Origin: Beroe forskalii
Lineage: Eukaryota > Ctenophora > Nuda > Beroida > Beroidae
Assembly: GCA_011033025.1 (NCBI GenBank)
Contig: WFMF01000005.1
Location: 1,364,001-1,428,000, forward strand
Direction of reading: 5' to 3'
DNA: 64,000 nucleotides
The position numbers were made by a program, and so were the translations under genes. Under the pieces are notes generated by a model. It had not been told where the DNA came from. It made no database searches and was given only the letters and a program-made list of their open reading frames with translations. How positions within the stretch are numbered: the first letter of the stretch is position 1; every line of letters starts with the position of its first letter. Below, piece after piece: positions 41,150-53,754 of the stretch.

Positions 41150-42697
41150 TCATGATAATTGGGAGCAAATTTAAAACGATGAGATCTCAAGAACGGGAAA
41201 TGGTAGAGCCATGATCGAGGTCAGGTTTTGTTGATCTAAGATGGGAAAATGTTATAGGCTATAAGAGAAGTTCTGGTGACGTCATTTTCACGTCATTATG
41301 ACGTCATCAACTTAGCGAAATTTTATTGCTTTTTTAGCGGAAATAGGCTAATTTCGAGCGCATTTTTCACCAAGAAGGAAAGGAGATAGCGGTCTGATTT
41401 TTCGGAACAATTTTTAGCAAATTTAAAGAGCTTTCAGAAAATCATACGGATTATTGGGCTATCTCGATTTTTCATCGAGATATACGCGATTTTCTAAGGT
41501 GCGGTGAAAAATCGATGTCGAAATTTTAGGGCAAAACTTTAATGAGTGAGATGTCAAGAACTACGACTTATCTTGAGATGAGATCGGCCAAAGTATGTTT
41601 TACTAAGGCGGAATTTCTTATAGGCTATATGGGAAGATGGTTTGAGCCTATTTGGGTGCTGTGATGACGTCATCAAAATCGCGTAAAACCACTAAAATAG
41701 CGTATTTTGCGATAGAACGCTATTTTGCGCTACTTTGGACATCTCTAACTCAAATAGTTTTCATCGGATTATGTTTACTTTGATATGCTGCTTTTAAGAC
41801 CTTAAGATTTAGCTATAAAACGAGTTTCAGGGCGATCGGTCGAAGATTGTTGTCGTGGGAGGCTTCTAAAAATTGAACTGCAAATTGATTGAAATTACGT
41901 TTATGACGAAAAATTGTACTGTAATCCTATTCTGTGATACGATGGTCTACTGATAATGGTTTCTCCATGTCTTGCAGTGAATAGGGATCGGAAATATACG
42001 ATGAACTAGTGGAGCACGTGAGTTGACGCGGACGTTTTGTAGAAATTAGGGGATTTAAAGAAATTGATATTTACACGGGATTTTCGACTTGATTACGTTG
42101 AAATGAGTTTAAATACGACTAATGCACGTGAAATTAGATCTAGTTGCCATATTTCAGCACGTGAGTACACACGGACGTTTTGTAGAAATTAGGGGATTTG
42201 AAGAAATTTATGTTTACATGGGATTTTCGACTTGATTATGTTGAAATGAGTTTAAATACGACTAACGGGGGTCTGAATAACGGGGGTCCGAATGACGGGG
42301 GTCCGAATGACGGGGGTCCGAATAACGGGGGTCCGAATAACAGGGGTCCACATAACGGGGGCCCGAATGATGGGAGTCCGAATAACGGGGTCCGAATAAC
42401 GGGGTCCGAATAACGGGGGTCCGAATAACGGGGATCCGAATAACGGGGGTCCGAATAAAGGGGGTCCGAATAACGGGGGTCCGAATAACGGGGGTCCGAA
42501 TAACGGGGGTCCGAGTAACATGGGTTTAAACTACATACATCTGTCAAGATATCACCACCAAAACCGTTGGACGGTTGGTCTAGTAACCCCCGCGGGTTTG
42601 GATGTGACAACGGAACCTGAAAAGAGACAAAATGGGCTGATCACATCCAAACCAGCGGGGGGTTACTAGACTAACCGTCCAACGGTTTTGGTGGTGT
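41150..42697. mobile_element. Terminal-hairpin repeat unit U3
   Basis: Homologous to U1 throughout: TCATGATAATTGGGAGC start, GACGTCATTTTCACGTC, GCACGTGAG subrepeats, 15-bp GGGGGTCCGAATAAC minisatellite (42262-42525) and terminal hairpin (42552-42697). Confidence 0.75.
42262..42525. repeat. 15-bp minisatellite in U3
   Basis: About 17 units of AATAACGGGGGTCCG. The open frames here are artefacts of the repeat. Confidence 0.95.
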
Positions 42698-42712
42698 ATA
42701 TAATAATAAGAG

Positions 42713-44038
42713 CTGATAATTCGGGAGCCAACTTATAAAGCCGAGATCTCAAGAACGGGAAATGGTAGAGCCATGATCGAGGTCAGGTTTTGTTGATCTA
42801 AGATAGGAAAGTGTTATAGGCTATAAGAGAAGTTCTGGTGACGTCATTATCACGTCACTATGACGTCATCAACTTAGCGAAATTTTCTTGCTTTTTTAGC
42901 GAAAATAGGCCATTTTCAAGCGCATTTTTCACCAAGAAGGAAAGCAGATAGCTCTCTGATTTTTCAGAATGATTTTTAGCAAATTTAAAGAGCTTTCAGA
43001 AAATCATATGGATCAATGGGCTATCTCGATTTTTCATCGAGATATACGCGATTTTCTAAGGTACGGTGAAAAATCAATTTCCAAATTATAGGACAAAACT
43101 TTAAATGAGTAAGATGTCAAGAACTGCGATTTATCTTGAGATGAGACCGGTCAAAGTATGTTGTACTAAGGCAGAATTGTCTTATAGGCTATATGGGAAG
43201 TTGGTTCGAGGCTGTTTGGGTGCTGTGATGACGTCATCAAAATCGCGTAAAACCACTAAAATAGCATATTTTGCGATATAACGCTATTTTGCGCTACTTT
43301 GGACATCTACAACTCAAAGACTTTTCATCGGATAATGTTTTACTTTGATATGCTGCTTTTATACCTTGAGATTTAGTTATAAAACGAATTTCATGGTAAT
43401 CGGCCGAAAAATGTTGTCATGAGAGGCCTTTGGATATGGAGCTGCAAAATGCTCGAAATTACGTTTACAACGAAAATTTGTACCGTAGTCCTATTCTGTG
43501 ATACGATGGACAACTGATAGTGGTTTCTCCATGTCCCATAGTGAATAGGCATGGGAAATATACGATGGACTAGTGAAGCACGTGAGTTCACACGGACGTT
43601 TTGTAGAAATTAGGGGATTCGAAGAAATTGATATTTATATGGGATTTTCGACTTGATTACGTTGAAATGAGTTCAAATACGAATAATGTGCATGAAATTA
43701 GATCCAGTTGCTATATTTCAGCACGTAAGTTCACGTGGACGATTTGTAGAAATTAGGGGATTTAAAGGGATTTATATTTATACGCGATTTTCGACTTGAT
43801 TACATTGAAACAAGTTCGATTACGATCAATGCATGTGAAATTGAAGCCGGATGCTGTATTTCGGCACGTGAGTTCACGTCGATGAGGTGTAGAAATAAAG
43901 AAATACGTCAATTTTATTAATTCCAAGTTAGAATAACGTTGTATCGGACTGCGTGAAGTTTAGTTACGTTGGTTTCAACTGACAAAACCCAACTAGCAGG
44001 AGGTCACTACGACAACCGTCCAACGGTTTTGGTGACGT
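42713..44038. mobile_element. Terminal-hairpin repeat unit U4 (hairpin half lost)
   Basis: Starts CTGATAATTCGGGAGC and follows U1-U3 through the GACGTCATTATCACGTC and GCACGTGAGTTCAC sections. The 3' end keeps only the distal arm (CCGTCCAACGGTTTTGGTG) after a diverged AGGAGGTCACTAC segment. Confidence 0.7.
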
Positions 44039-44620
44039 TACATCATTTACAAATCTCTCGCAGTTCCTCCATATTTTTTGCTTTTCCTACTAACTATTGA
44101 GACACGGATGATTGCTGATCATGATTAGCACTTCCGTACTGTAGTATGTAGATAAAAATGGGACACTTTGTTTAGAAACGTAGAACACTTTGAGCTTTTG
44201 AAGACAGTCAGAATGAGCTTTATGCCAATTGCGGCAGTTTTCTGATTATCAATTCGTCACATCATGGCTGACTCTCAGACATTTCGAAGACACCTTACAT
44301 CTCATTTCATTTGATGCATCACGCATGTACAAATTCTCTGCGTGTATTCTCTTCAGGATCAACGCGTAGCTTCGTAACTTGGTAGTCAGAAGTGTACGTA
44401 CAATGTACAAGTTAAGTTGTTGATCATGCGAATCCTAGTACATGGTACACTGTGTATTGTACACCGTACGGTGAGTGTTTGGTCATCTGTTCCCCTTGCT
44501 CCCCTTGCTCTGTGCTCCCCTTGCTCTCTGTTCTCTCGGCTCCTGAAAATATATTCAGGTATTAGCAACACCAACGAGAGGACAGAGAGAAACAGGGGCA
44601 CAGAGAGGGACAGAGATCTG
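44039..44620. other. Intergenic, with a pyrimidine/purine mirrored stretch
   Basis: 44488-44540 repeats TCCCCTTGCTC. A complementary AGAGGGACAGAG-rich stretch lies at 44578-44615 across an AT-rich centre, forming a weak inverted repeat. No gene. Confidence 0.4.
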
Positions 44621-44624
44621 TAAT

Positions 44625-45060
44625 TATCTGTACAATTTGTGTGCGCAAGTAATTATCTGTACAATTTGTGTGCGCAAGTAATTATCTGTACAATTTGTGT
44701 GCGCATGTAATTATCTGTACAATTTGTGTGCGCAAATAATTATCTGTACAATTTGTGTGCGCAAGTAATTATCTGTACAATTTGTGTGTGCAAGCAATTA
44801 TCTGTACAATTTGTGTGCGCAAGTAATTATCTGTACAATTTGTGTACGCAAGCAATTATCTGTACAATTTGTGTGCGCAAGCAATTATCTGTACAATTTG
44901 TGTGCGCAAGGAAATATCTGTACAATTTGTTTGTGCGAGTTATTATGTGTACAATTTGTGCGCGTGCTAGTAAATATCTGTAGAATTTGTGTGCGCAAGT
45001 AATAATCTATACAATTTGTGTGCTAGTAATTATCTGTACAATATTTGCGTGCGTGCTATT
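44625..45060. repeat. 29-bp minisatellite AATTATCTGTACAATTTGTG-type, about 15 units
   Basis: Head-to-tail units AATTATCTGTACAATTTG followed by TGTGCGCAAGT with few changes. Plus-strand frames rich in NLCAQVIICTI are translations of the repeat. Confidence 0.95.
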
Positions 45061-46613
45061 AATTTACTACAATTAGTGAGTATTATTTGTGAACTGTGAG
45101 CGATAATTTTAAATGCGTATTATGCGTATTATTTGTAAAATATGCGTGGAATATGCGCGCTGATACGACCATTACACATTATTCCAAATAAGGCATAACA
45201 ACACAATAACGACTGAATAATGAGTGTCTGCTGTGGGAACTTTAGTCACAGGCCCCGCAACATTTGTGAGAGGCCTAAGTTGTGTGTGAGTATGTGTGTG
45301 TGTATGTATGTATGTGTGAATGACGTCATTACCCGAAATAACTCCTGAACAGCTGAATATTATGTAGCACAGTTTACTGCATATATACAAAATAATATGC
45401 CCGAACAACAACAAGGAAACATTTAATTTACAATAATCGTGATATAATTCACTCTGTGAAGGAGCAGAACAATAATCATCGAGATCAGGGAAGGTTTGTA
45501 AAATTTCACCAGTCGTGATCTCCCATTCCCGAATCAGGAGATCTACTATAGCATGGAATTCAAGACTACGAGGTTCTATCTGCAGGTTGCGTGCAGATTA
45601 ATCGATTGACAGAGGGCCCGATAAAGACGCGCAAAATTGTGCAATTTCGAAAGAATCTATGTAGAAAGTTGACACGCGAACAGGGAATCCGCGTGTGTTT
45701 TTCGAGCCCTCCTGTAATCGAGCGGTTTGCACACATTATATGTGAAAAACAAGGGATAGGACTATTGCAGATGTCTATTTCTCAGCAATGAAGAAATTGT
45801 TATAAAGTGAATAGAAGGCTCCTTTGAGTAATCTGTCAGAAAAATTGCGCGAAAAATTCTATTAGCAAAATATATGAAATGTACCTAGAAATTAGCACAC
45901 TTACACATTAAAAATTTTTCCCGAACGTTTTTTAGGATGTATTAATAAACTTACAATTAAGGTAATTTTATTTAGATAATATGGCGACATAATATATTAG
46001 GCATATCGAACATTATTTGGTCATTGAATGATTAAATCATCACATTATGTCATGAAACTGTCACTAAAGAGATGTTTGCAGTAGTGTCTCATATGATTAT
46101 TTGGTTTCATAACATTAAATGAAGGACATGTGCAATATTATAGTACAAAAGTATTTTATCTGGATGACATTTAATAGGAATGAGTTATAAAATCATGTGG
46201 AAGCATTGCTAATCTTTGAATTAATAATTCACAGATATCAAATTTAAAGAGGATTGCTGTCACTTGCAACTGCTGACAGCAGCTGTCTCATAAACTTCTC
46301 ATTTCAAAATGTCTCGAAACCAATAACCGACGATTTTATTGACGTGGAGCGATCGCGTGATTTAATGTGCCAACTGGTTCACAAATTAAAAATACGGCGG
46401 TCAGACTTTAGAGCATTAACTTTACGGAAAATCTTTCAATAAAGCACAGATCAAAGCATAAAAATACATTATACAAGCTCTAGAAGGATAACAGTAATAA
46501 ATGCTCGTAAAACGTCAAATATCATGTAATGCGCTTGGAGATCTTTTTGGCAAAGTGAGGTGTCAAGCAAGGGGTGAAATGGAGGTGAGTCGGGTACTCT
46601 GTCAGCGTTATGA

Positions 46614-46615
<2 letters not shown>
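45061..46615. other. Intergenic, nothing firm
   Basis: Short GTAT/GTGT microsatellite near 45285-45318. A 62-codon frame at 46254-46442 lacks any recognised domain. Confidence 0.4.

Positions 46616-46618
<3 letters not shown>

Positions 46619-46654
<36 letters not shown>
46619..46654. repeat. (GA)n microsatellite
   Basis: Eighteen uninterrupted GA dinucleotides. Confidence 0.98.
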
Positions 46655-46656
<2 letters not shown>

Positions 46657-47654
46657 CAACAATTTCAAGTTAGATCACCTGTACTTATAATGTATCCAAT
46701 ATTGACAAATGTCACACGGATTACGTGACCTTTGTTGACTAGGAACGATGAGTTTATCAACTTAGTAAAAAGCAGAAAAACACAACAGTGTACACTATAG
46801 ACGATTACATTAGGTATACAGTATACACACAAACAGGTTTACCTACCAACAAAGACAACACAAAAACACAGTGTAACACACTGACACAGCTAACAGTATC
46901 AAGGAAACTGTATACTTGAGTTTACAACTTTACAAGGCGGTGCAGAGGGAGAGAAACGAATTAAATCGGATATATGAAATGTATGTATAATATTAGTGCT
47001 AGAGTGCTAGAGTGCCAGGCCGTACTGCACACATAACTCTGTATACCATCTGTAAAATCTATATATTCAAGGTGATGAAAATTATATGCAATATGTGTGT
47101 AATGTGCACGGTAGCACAGAGAGTGTGCCACACAGATGTTTGATTTGATTATCCCTCGATATTATTTTTCAACATACTAATACTGGAAGGCCTGGCACTG
47201 AGGGCAAGATCACTGTAGAATGTATTCATGAATTATTATGATCTGGCAATGATATTCAAGTTCCTACCTTTTTCAAAGAATCATACAATAGCTCCAAAAA
47301 CTTTGGGTTATGAATAAAAGTAAATCTTGCTATACTGAGTTGTTGAATTTCAATTTTGTGCTGAGCTGGAAATTCGAATTTAGTATAATGCTACTTGATA
47401 ATCTCAGAAATGTACAATTCTTGCCTGCTGTTTTGGTACCTAAGTACTAAGCACAGTTACTACTTTTGATGGGGGGTTTATGCAGCTATGATGGATACTG
47501 AAGTCTGCAACTAAACCCTTGAAAACTGATACGTTTTGTCTGTATAAATAGGTAATAGTTATTTTGAATGTATTGCAATTTGCAACTCATAATAGTTTGA
47601 ATTCAAAGTCACGAGAATTTTCACAAACTTTTTCACATCCTGTGTCAAAAATAC

Positions 47655-47717
47655 CTGAGTTATCTCTGCAAGGAACAGACACAATACTAGTAGACTCCTG
47701 AGTGAACCTGTACCCAT
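47655..47717 (-). CDS. Possible signal-peptide first exon
   Basis: ATG at 47717 opens 21 codons, MGTGSLRSLLVLCLFLAEIT plus Q: a basic residue, then a hydrophobic Leu/Val core. A CAG|GTATTT donor follows in phase 0. This is what a secreted or membrane protein's first exon looks like. No following exon was recognised on the minus strand, so the call is weak. Confidence 0.25.
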
Positions 47718-47969
47718 GGAAGCAAAATGCCAATGGAACAGACTACAAATGAAACTGTATGGCAGCACACTGACTGAATGACTGAGGCGACTGACAGAAA
47801 TTGCTGCAATTGCAACACAGTACATTTTAGATTTTACAATATGAATAGATGCAATATTAGTATGTAACACACAAACCTCATACACCATGACCATTTCTAA
47901 TCCCTGCCTCAATGCCTTTATTGAAAAACAGAAAAGATGATTAGGGAGGGGACACTTCATATAACTGTA

Positions 47970-48749
47970 TAGGCTACTACCACAAACAGATAAGACTATG
48001 GCTTAGTGGCAATTCCAAAATTCAAGTTGTAGATGCTTTTAATTCTTTGATAGCATGAACTTGGCATTTTCAAGCATTTAGTCAACAGTGATCTGACACT
48101 AACATTAACTGACAGTGCATGAAAAGGTTGCTTTTTAGATATTTTTATTCCTATGATGCAAAACATCTATACTTTGAATTTTGATATAGATTTGATGACA
48201 TTGCAGTAAATTGATGTCTTGATGAATTCATGCTATATCATATTTATATACCTACAATAAATCCATCAATGTGCTTTATCAATTATTTTGAAAAACGAAA
48301 CAATCTTTGAGAAACAAAATGCATGAAAATTTCAACAGTTTGAATCTCAAGCAATAAGTACAAATAACTGATTATATACTACAATTTACAGTTGGTAATT
48401 GGATAATCTTTATAGTTTGTATTAGCAGTGAGTAAATTAATTGAACATAGGGTTGACATTTGCCAATAAATTACCTCATAACAGGGCTTTGGTAAGATGG
48501 TATTGAATAGAGATAAACAAAAAGCCACGGAGGTGAATGCACCTATCATTGCATCAGGAGGATTTGAAATTAGAGAAATTTGTGACCAAGAATTAAATCC
48601 AAGTTTAAGAAAGAATCACAAAAACACTGCCAGTAATTTAGATAAATAGCTAGCTTCACATAATTATTAATGCAGTATTACACTTGAATTAGATGTGAAA
48701 TTTTTCTGGGCATCTCACCATACTTTATAACTTGGTCTAGTATTTGACA
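47970..48749. other. Intergenic AT-rich DNA
   Basis: No feature recognised on either strand. Confidence 0.4.
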
Positions 48750-49324
48750 GCCTTACTGGCATATTCCACGATTTTTGCAAGTACACCTGAATTCGCCGCG
48801 AATTCGCCGCGAATTCAAGTGAATTCAGGTGAATTCAGGTGAATTCGCGGCGGAGTTCGCCAAAAAATTTTTGTGGACTCCGCCCGGACTCTGAGTCCGC
48901 CGGCGAACTCCGGCGAACTCACTTGAATTCACCTGAATTCGCCGCGAATACACAGCGTATTCGGTGTACCCTAGTTCGCCAATTTTCCAGTTCACCCAGG
49001 TGAACTGCCAGTTCATGACGAATTCGCGGCGAACTAGTTCGCCTACAATTCAGATGCCGGAGTCGCTGAGTTACGCCGGAGTCCGCCTGAGTTCGCCGGA
49101 GGGGAAACTTGTAAAAGCCCAAATCAGTACGAATTTAACAAATTGGCGATCGGCGATGAAGGAAAATTGCGTTATTGCAATTGCAAAGGCTCTTCTTTTA
49201 CAGGTGTTTTGGTCGGCACTTTGCTCTAACCAGATCCCGATTGCAAAGTCAACATGAGGCGGACTCACAGGTCGGGGGACTCTAGGTCAGGGGGACTCTG
49301 GGTCGGCAGTGGCACACCAGGGTG

Positions 49325-49410
49325 GACTCTGGGTCGGGGGATCCCTCAGGGTAAACTCTGGGTCGGGAGCCTCTTCACTTTATATAAACTACCTAAAGCC
49401 GGGATCGATT
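49325..49410 (+). pseudogene. Decayed reverse-transcriptase scrap inside E2
   Basis: One frame reads GIPQGKLWVGSLFTLY, and a +1 frame continues with YINYL. Spacing equals the GxPQG...LLFxLYINDL block of LINE reverse transcriptases. No neighbouring RT blocks, so a remnant captured by the element. Confidence 0.35.
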
Positions 49411-50179
49411 TATGCCGAGAATCTCTCGGTTAATCCAGATAACAGAGCCCGTATGGAGGTACAATCATGCGATCCGATGTATCATTGTGGGAGACACTGG
49501 GGGACTCACGATACACGGTGTCAGCATGTGATCCGCCACATCACAATTTACACTATCCCATACCGCTTGTTGGCTCATGTCATGGGAGGGGGATACGTGA
49601 TACGGGGGCGTTCATGCGAGCACAACCCCATGCTAATTCGTCGGGATATGCGTCCCACTTAAGGTAACGAGGTCTGTGAAGTCTGCAAACCCTTGACACG
49701 ACAGATGGGAGACAAGCTTGGAGGTGGATCAAGCGGAGCTGGCAGCTGCTAGTGTCCTGAACCTCATACCCACTCTGCAGACACCCTCCCCTGCAGACTG
49801 CGGACCCTCAGACAAGCTGATATGCTCCTCCTTTGACAACGCTCGGTGATCATCCGGGCTACCAGTGACAACCTCACGATCCTAGCAGAAAACTCCTGCT
49901 GGTTCCTCGATGAACCTTCAAGTCCTAACCCCAGATCCTTGTCATCCATGCGGAGCTCTCATCCCTCACAGAAGACAGATCCTGGTGCCTCCCCACGGTC
50001 TGCATTCTCCTAACCCACAAGGACTTAGCCATTTAAGCCTATATCGCCGATACTGGTTTTTGTCCTCAGCGAATCAGCGATGTCCTTAGTCGTCAGGGGT
50101 CAAGGCAACACCTGACAATGACGTCACAGATCTTGATGTCAATTTTTTCCTAGTGTCCTAATCAAAACCCTAACCCTAA

Positions 50180-50667
50180 GGGCAGGTCACATATTATGTC
50201 ATCACTTTTTTGCCCATTTTCAGCCTCCCCCTGTCTGTCATCACTTGTCATCATTGGCTGACCCCTCCCCATGATGACGTCAGCATTGACAAACCCCTCC
50301 TTTTTCAAAACAAATTTTGACTATTTCGAATCAAAACAACCGACATGAAATATCAACTATGTACGTGTGGTGTGATTCATATCGTTAAATTCGTTAAAAA
50401 TTAAAAAAAAATGGTTTAATTGTCATAGACGAACATCCAGTTAGTTTGGAAATATAGATATCATATCAAAGAAATGAAATGGGTACATCAAAACAAAATA
50501 TTGTGAACGAAAAAGTTTGGATATCGTATTTTCGAATTTAGAAAATTCAATATTTTCGCTGACGTCGGCAAACCTTAAACCCCTCCCTCCCCCCCTGTCA
50601 TCACCTGTCAGCATTTGAAAACCCCCCTCCCCGTCGAAAGTGATGACGTAATATGTGACGGCTCCCC
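50180..50667. mobile_element. 488-bp MITE nested in E2, TAA-flanked
   Basis: GGGCAGGTCACATATTATG at the left end and GGGGAGCCGTCACATATTAC (right end, reverse complement) continue into GTCATCAC. TAA occurs at both borders (50177-50179 and 50668-50670). A 3-bp TAA duplication with GGG ends suggests a PIF/Harbinger-type MITE. Non-coding. Confidence 0.55.
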
Positions 50668-51129
50668 TAAGGTTCTTTGGATCCCATGACGACGCATATG
50701 GTAGACATTGAATTGCATCTTAGTCTCACATAAGCGTGCCAGGCGTGACAAAGTTCCTTCAAAGTTCAGGTGAATTAAGCCGCAAACTGAGTTCACCTGA
50801 GTTCGCCCAAGTTCGCCCAAGTTCACCTGAGTTCGCTGGGTGGCGGACATCAGTTCAAGACACCCGGCTAACTTGTTCGCCTGGGTGAACTGGAAAATTG
50901 GCGAACTAGTACACCGAATACGGCGATGTATTCATGTGGCGAATTCAGGTGAATTCAGGTGAATTCGCCAGAGTCCGCGGCGAACTCCGGCGGACTCCGG
51001 CGGAGTCCGCCAAAAATTTTTTTAGCGAACTCGAATTCACCTGAATTCACCTGAATTCACTTAAATTCGCGGCGAATTCGCGGCGAATTCAGGTGTACTT
51101 GCAAAAATCGTGGATTATGCCGCCTTACT

Positions 51130-52920
51130 AGTCCTAGAATAAAGTGTTCTAAGGAAAGGTTAGCCATCATGTATTAAGACATCATGTATTAAGACAAAAT
51201 TAGGCACTACTTTATATCAGTACAACTAGAAGCCAAATTCTTGATCTATGGTAATATCTAATACTTCCTAAAATGAAGAATGGTTGAGAAACATAGTGCA
51301 CCAACCTTCCTCAGTGGATAATGAATGGTCAAGAATAGTCTTGAAAAAATAGTATTGATATGGCAAATTGATTGCTACTGGTAAATTGAATTCATTCATT
51401 CCATTCATTTACTTATCATCAGACTGCCTCATTATAAGAATGTCTAATATCGATAGGAATCAGGGTGATTCAATTTCAAACTTTTATATTTAAGTGGCAC
51501 ATCGACTTGAAATATTTTATAGCTGAGTCACAAAACGATTCATCAACAATTCAACAGCTGTAAAATATTGTGCTATTTGAAATACTATGATTGAAGTATT
51601 ATAATTACTCACCACCATATATTTCCTACAGAGCTTTCAGGAACTGTTGAGACTTGAGCCTAAACTAGAGGAAAGCATTTATGAACTTTAAATATCTTTA
51701 AAAATTTAATCACAAAAAGTATACACAACAAATTATACAGTACCACATGCAACCATCTTTAAGTGTTGTATAATGTATAGCTGCTTATAGCTGAATATTC
51801 ATTTTCATTTTCATTCAAATTCATTCATCACACAATTGCAAAACTTTGATAACATGAGGCTCATGTTATCTGAATAGAATCTGCAACATCCACTAGGCAC
51901 TAGGCAAGGACAATAATTCTTTGATACTCCATAAGAAAACAAATTTTAAGAAAACAAATTTTTATTTTAAACTTAACAGCACTACTTATAATTGCATTCA
52001 AATTTGAGCGTAACCTGAAGATGGAATCTTTTATTCTGAAAATGTCAGTGAATTTGTGTGGTCATGTAAAATTAGATCCAGTCCATTCATTTTTAACATT
52101 GAGTTTCATTGGCAAAGTCTCATAAACAAAGCTTATCAGCACGTTTTTGAGCATTGTATTCTCCCTGGGGCCATTGACCTTTGACAAATCAGTATGACCT
52201 ACCACCTTCTGAATCCCTACATGAACCCATCCATGTGATCACACACTTACTCATCACCCCAGGATGGTGAAACCATAATCACTGACTCTTCCACCCCTGA
52301 TAATTACATCATCTACATTACAGTATAGAAATAGAAATAGAATAAATTATGGTATTAAACCATCACGCTTCCTTTCATTATATCAAAATATTAGCTTCCA
52401 CTAAAACACACCTTTTAACCCAGGTGTCCATTTATTCAATTTTCAAGAATTATCTACATAAGTTCAAGTATGTTCAGGGGGATAGATGAGAGCAAAATGT
52501 CCACACATGATCAAAATGTTGGAGTATTATTCTATCCAGGGGCAATCACTGAGATCAATAAGCTCAAGCAGGACAGTAAATTTCTTGAAATCAATCCATG
52601 TTCTAACGTTCCATTGTCATGTGTATTTTGATAAGTTGTGTTATGAAATTTATTATGAGAGAACTATCTTATTTTGTGGAACAAATAATGTTGATCAGAT
52701 TCTAGGTATACAAGAAAAATAACTTTTTATTTATACCTGGCTATTCAGGTTCCAATAAACTTCTGGAAGAAGCAAAAATGGACAGGAAAAATCCCAAATT
52801 CAACGAATTCAACGCCGCGCACTGATTTTTATCTAAGGCAGTAAAACCTAGTCTGTTGAATGTTGATCACTAATTAATGAAAAGCTCTGTTGTATATTTT
52901 TGTCCTAACTAGGACCCAGG
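51130..52920. other. Intergenic DNA, nothing recognised
   Basis: AT-rich, no domain-bearing frame. The 78-codon frame at 52486-52722 has no recognised similarity. Confidence 0.4.
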
Positions 52921-52929
52921 TAATTTCGC

Positions 52930-53365
52930 TTTCCTAAGGCGGCATAAAGGTGAGTGTGTGTGTACGCACTGCGGCACGCGCTTCAGCTTCCCTGAGGAAG
53001 CGCACCACGCCACGCAATCAAACAAGGATATACGTGTTTAGCAAGGTTTCGCCCATGGTGTGGCAGGGCGCCGCGCGGCGCGGCGAGTAATAAAACCTGG
53101 TTACTTGGTTAGTTTGTTAGGCCGTTAGGCCTTAGAGGAATTTTTGAGATTTTCCTCAAAAAGCCGCGCGTGCATCAATAATTTTTTAGGAATAGTCAAA
53201 ATTTTACAAGTATGACATGGTATTATTTTATTACCCTTTGTCCAATTCGCGCGCACTTAAATGTTTCAACATTCTGCAACACGATTTTCTTGACAGGGGC
53301 GTCGGGAGACGATTAATTAGTTAAAGCGCTTGCCGCGCCACACACTTTGTGCTCAAAACCAGGTG
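52930..53365. repeat. GC-rich CpG-dense repeat, copy 2
   Basis: Contains CACTGCGGCACGCGC, GGATATACGTGTTTAGCAAG and GGCGCCGCGCGGCGCGGCG. The middle string is shared with the GC-rich stretch at 7140-7450. Confidence 0.35.
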
Positions 53366-53754
53366 GTTTTGTTATCTACTTATCTAGATATAATTTCAAT
53401 TTTCAATATCTCATTTATAGTAGCTGGAAGATCCGGTTAAAAGTGGAAGTTTGAAGGTAGTTCTTGTGAAAACAGTGTTGGTGTGCTTATCAAAACCATT
53501 GATTTTATTCTATTTTCCTCAAGAGATTTAAGTTTGAACGAGATAACTGATACAAGGGAATTGTAGTCAGGAGCTTTCGAAAATCATGTGATTATCGTTG
53601 TCAGCTGAGAGTGAAGGGTGGAGTGGTGTTTAAATATGAGTGATTGAGTGGTGTCAAGGGAGGGTGCAGGTGAAGGGTGGCAGCTGTGACGAGAAAATTA
53701 AAATATAACAATACAAAAATTATAACAAGACATGATGGAGTGGTGTCAGTAGTT

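Larger units (their letters stand above)
48758..51121. mobile_element. 2.36-kb long-TIR DNA element with exact 8-bp TSD (E2)
   Basis: GCCTTACT flanks both ends (48750-48757 and 51122-51129). Ends are GGCATATTCCACGATTTTTG and, in reverse complement, GGCATAATCCACGATTTTTG. TIRs of about 260 bp are made of CACCTGAATTCGCCGCG, GAATTCAGGTGAATTC, CGGCGGAGTTCGCC and AGTTCACCCAGGTGAACT words. It shares the GTTCACCTGAATTC vocabulary and GGC start with E1. The interior has GGACTCTGGGTCGGGGG words, a decayed reverse-transcriptase scrap and a nested MITE. No transposase. Confidence 0.82.

Noticed and set aside
44625-45060. CRISPR-like regular 29-bp repeats
   Set aside because: Units are directly adjacent with no unique spacers and the genome is eukaryotic; it is a minisatellite.
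47559-47960. 133-codon minus-strand frame as a complete gene
   Set aside because: Lacks any recognised domain over its length. Only its inner ATG with a hydrophobic stretch and a donor site is kept, as a weak first exon.
50167-50179. AACCCTAACCCTAA as an interstitial telomere
   Set aside because: Only about two units, coincident with the border of a nested MITE.
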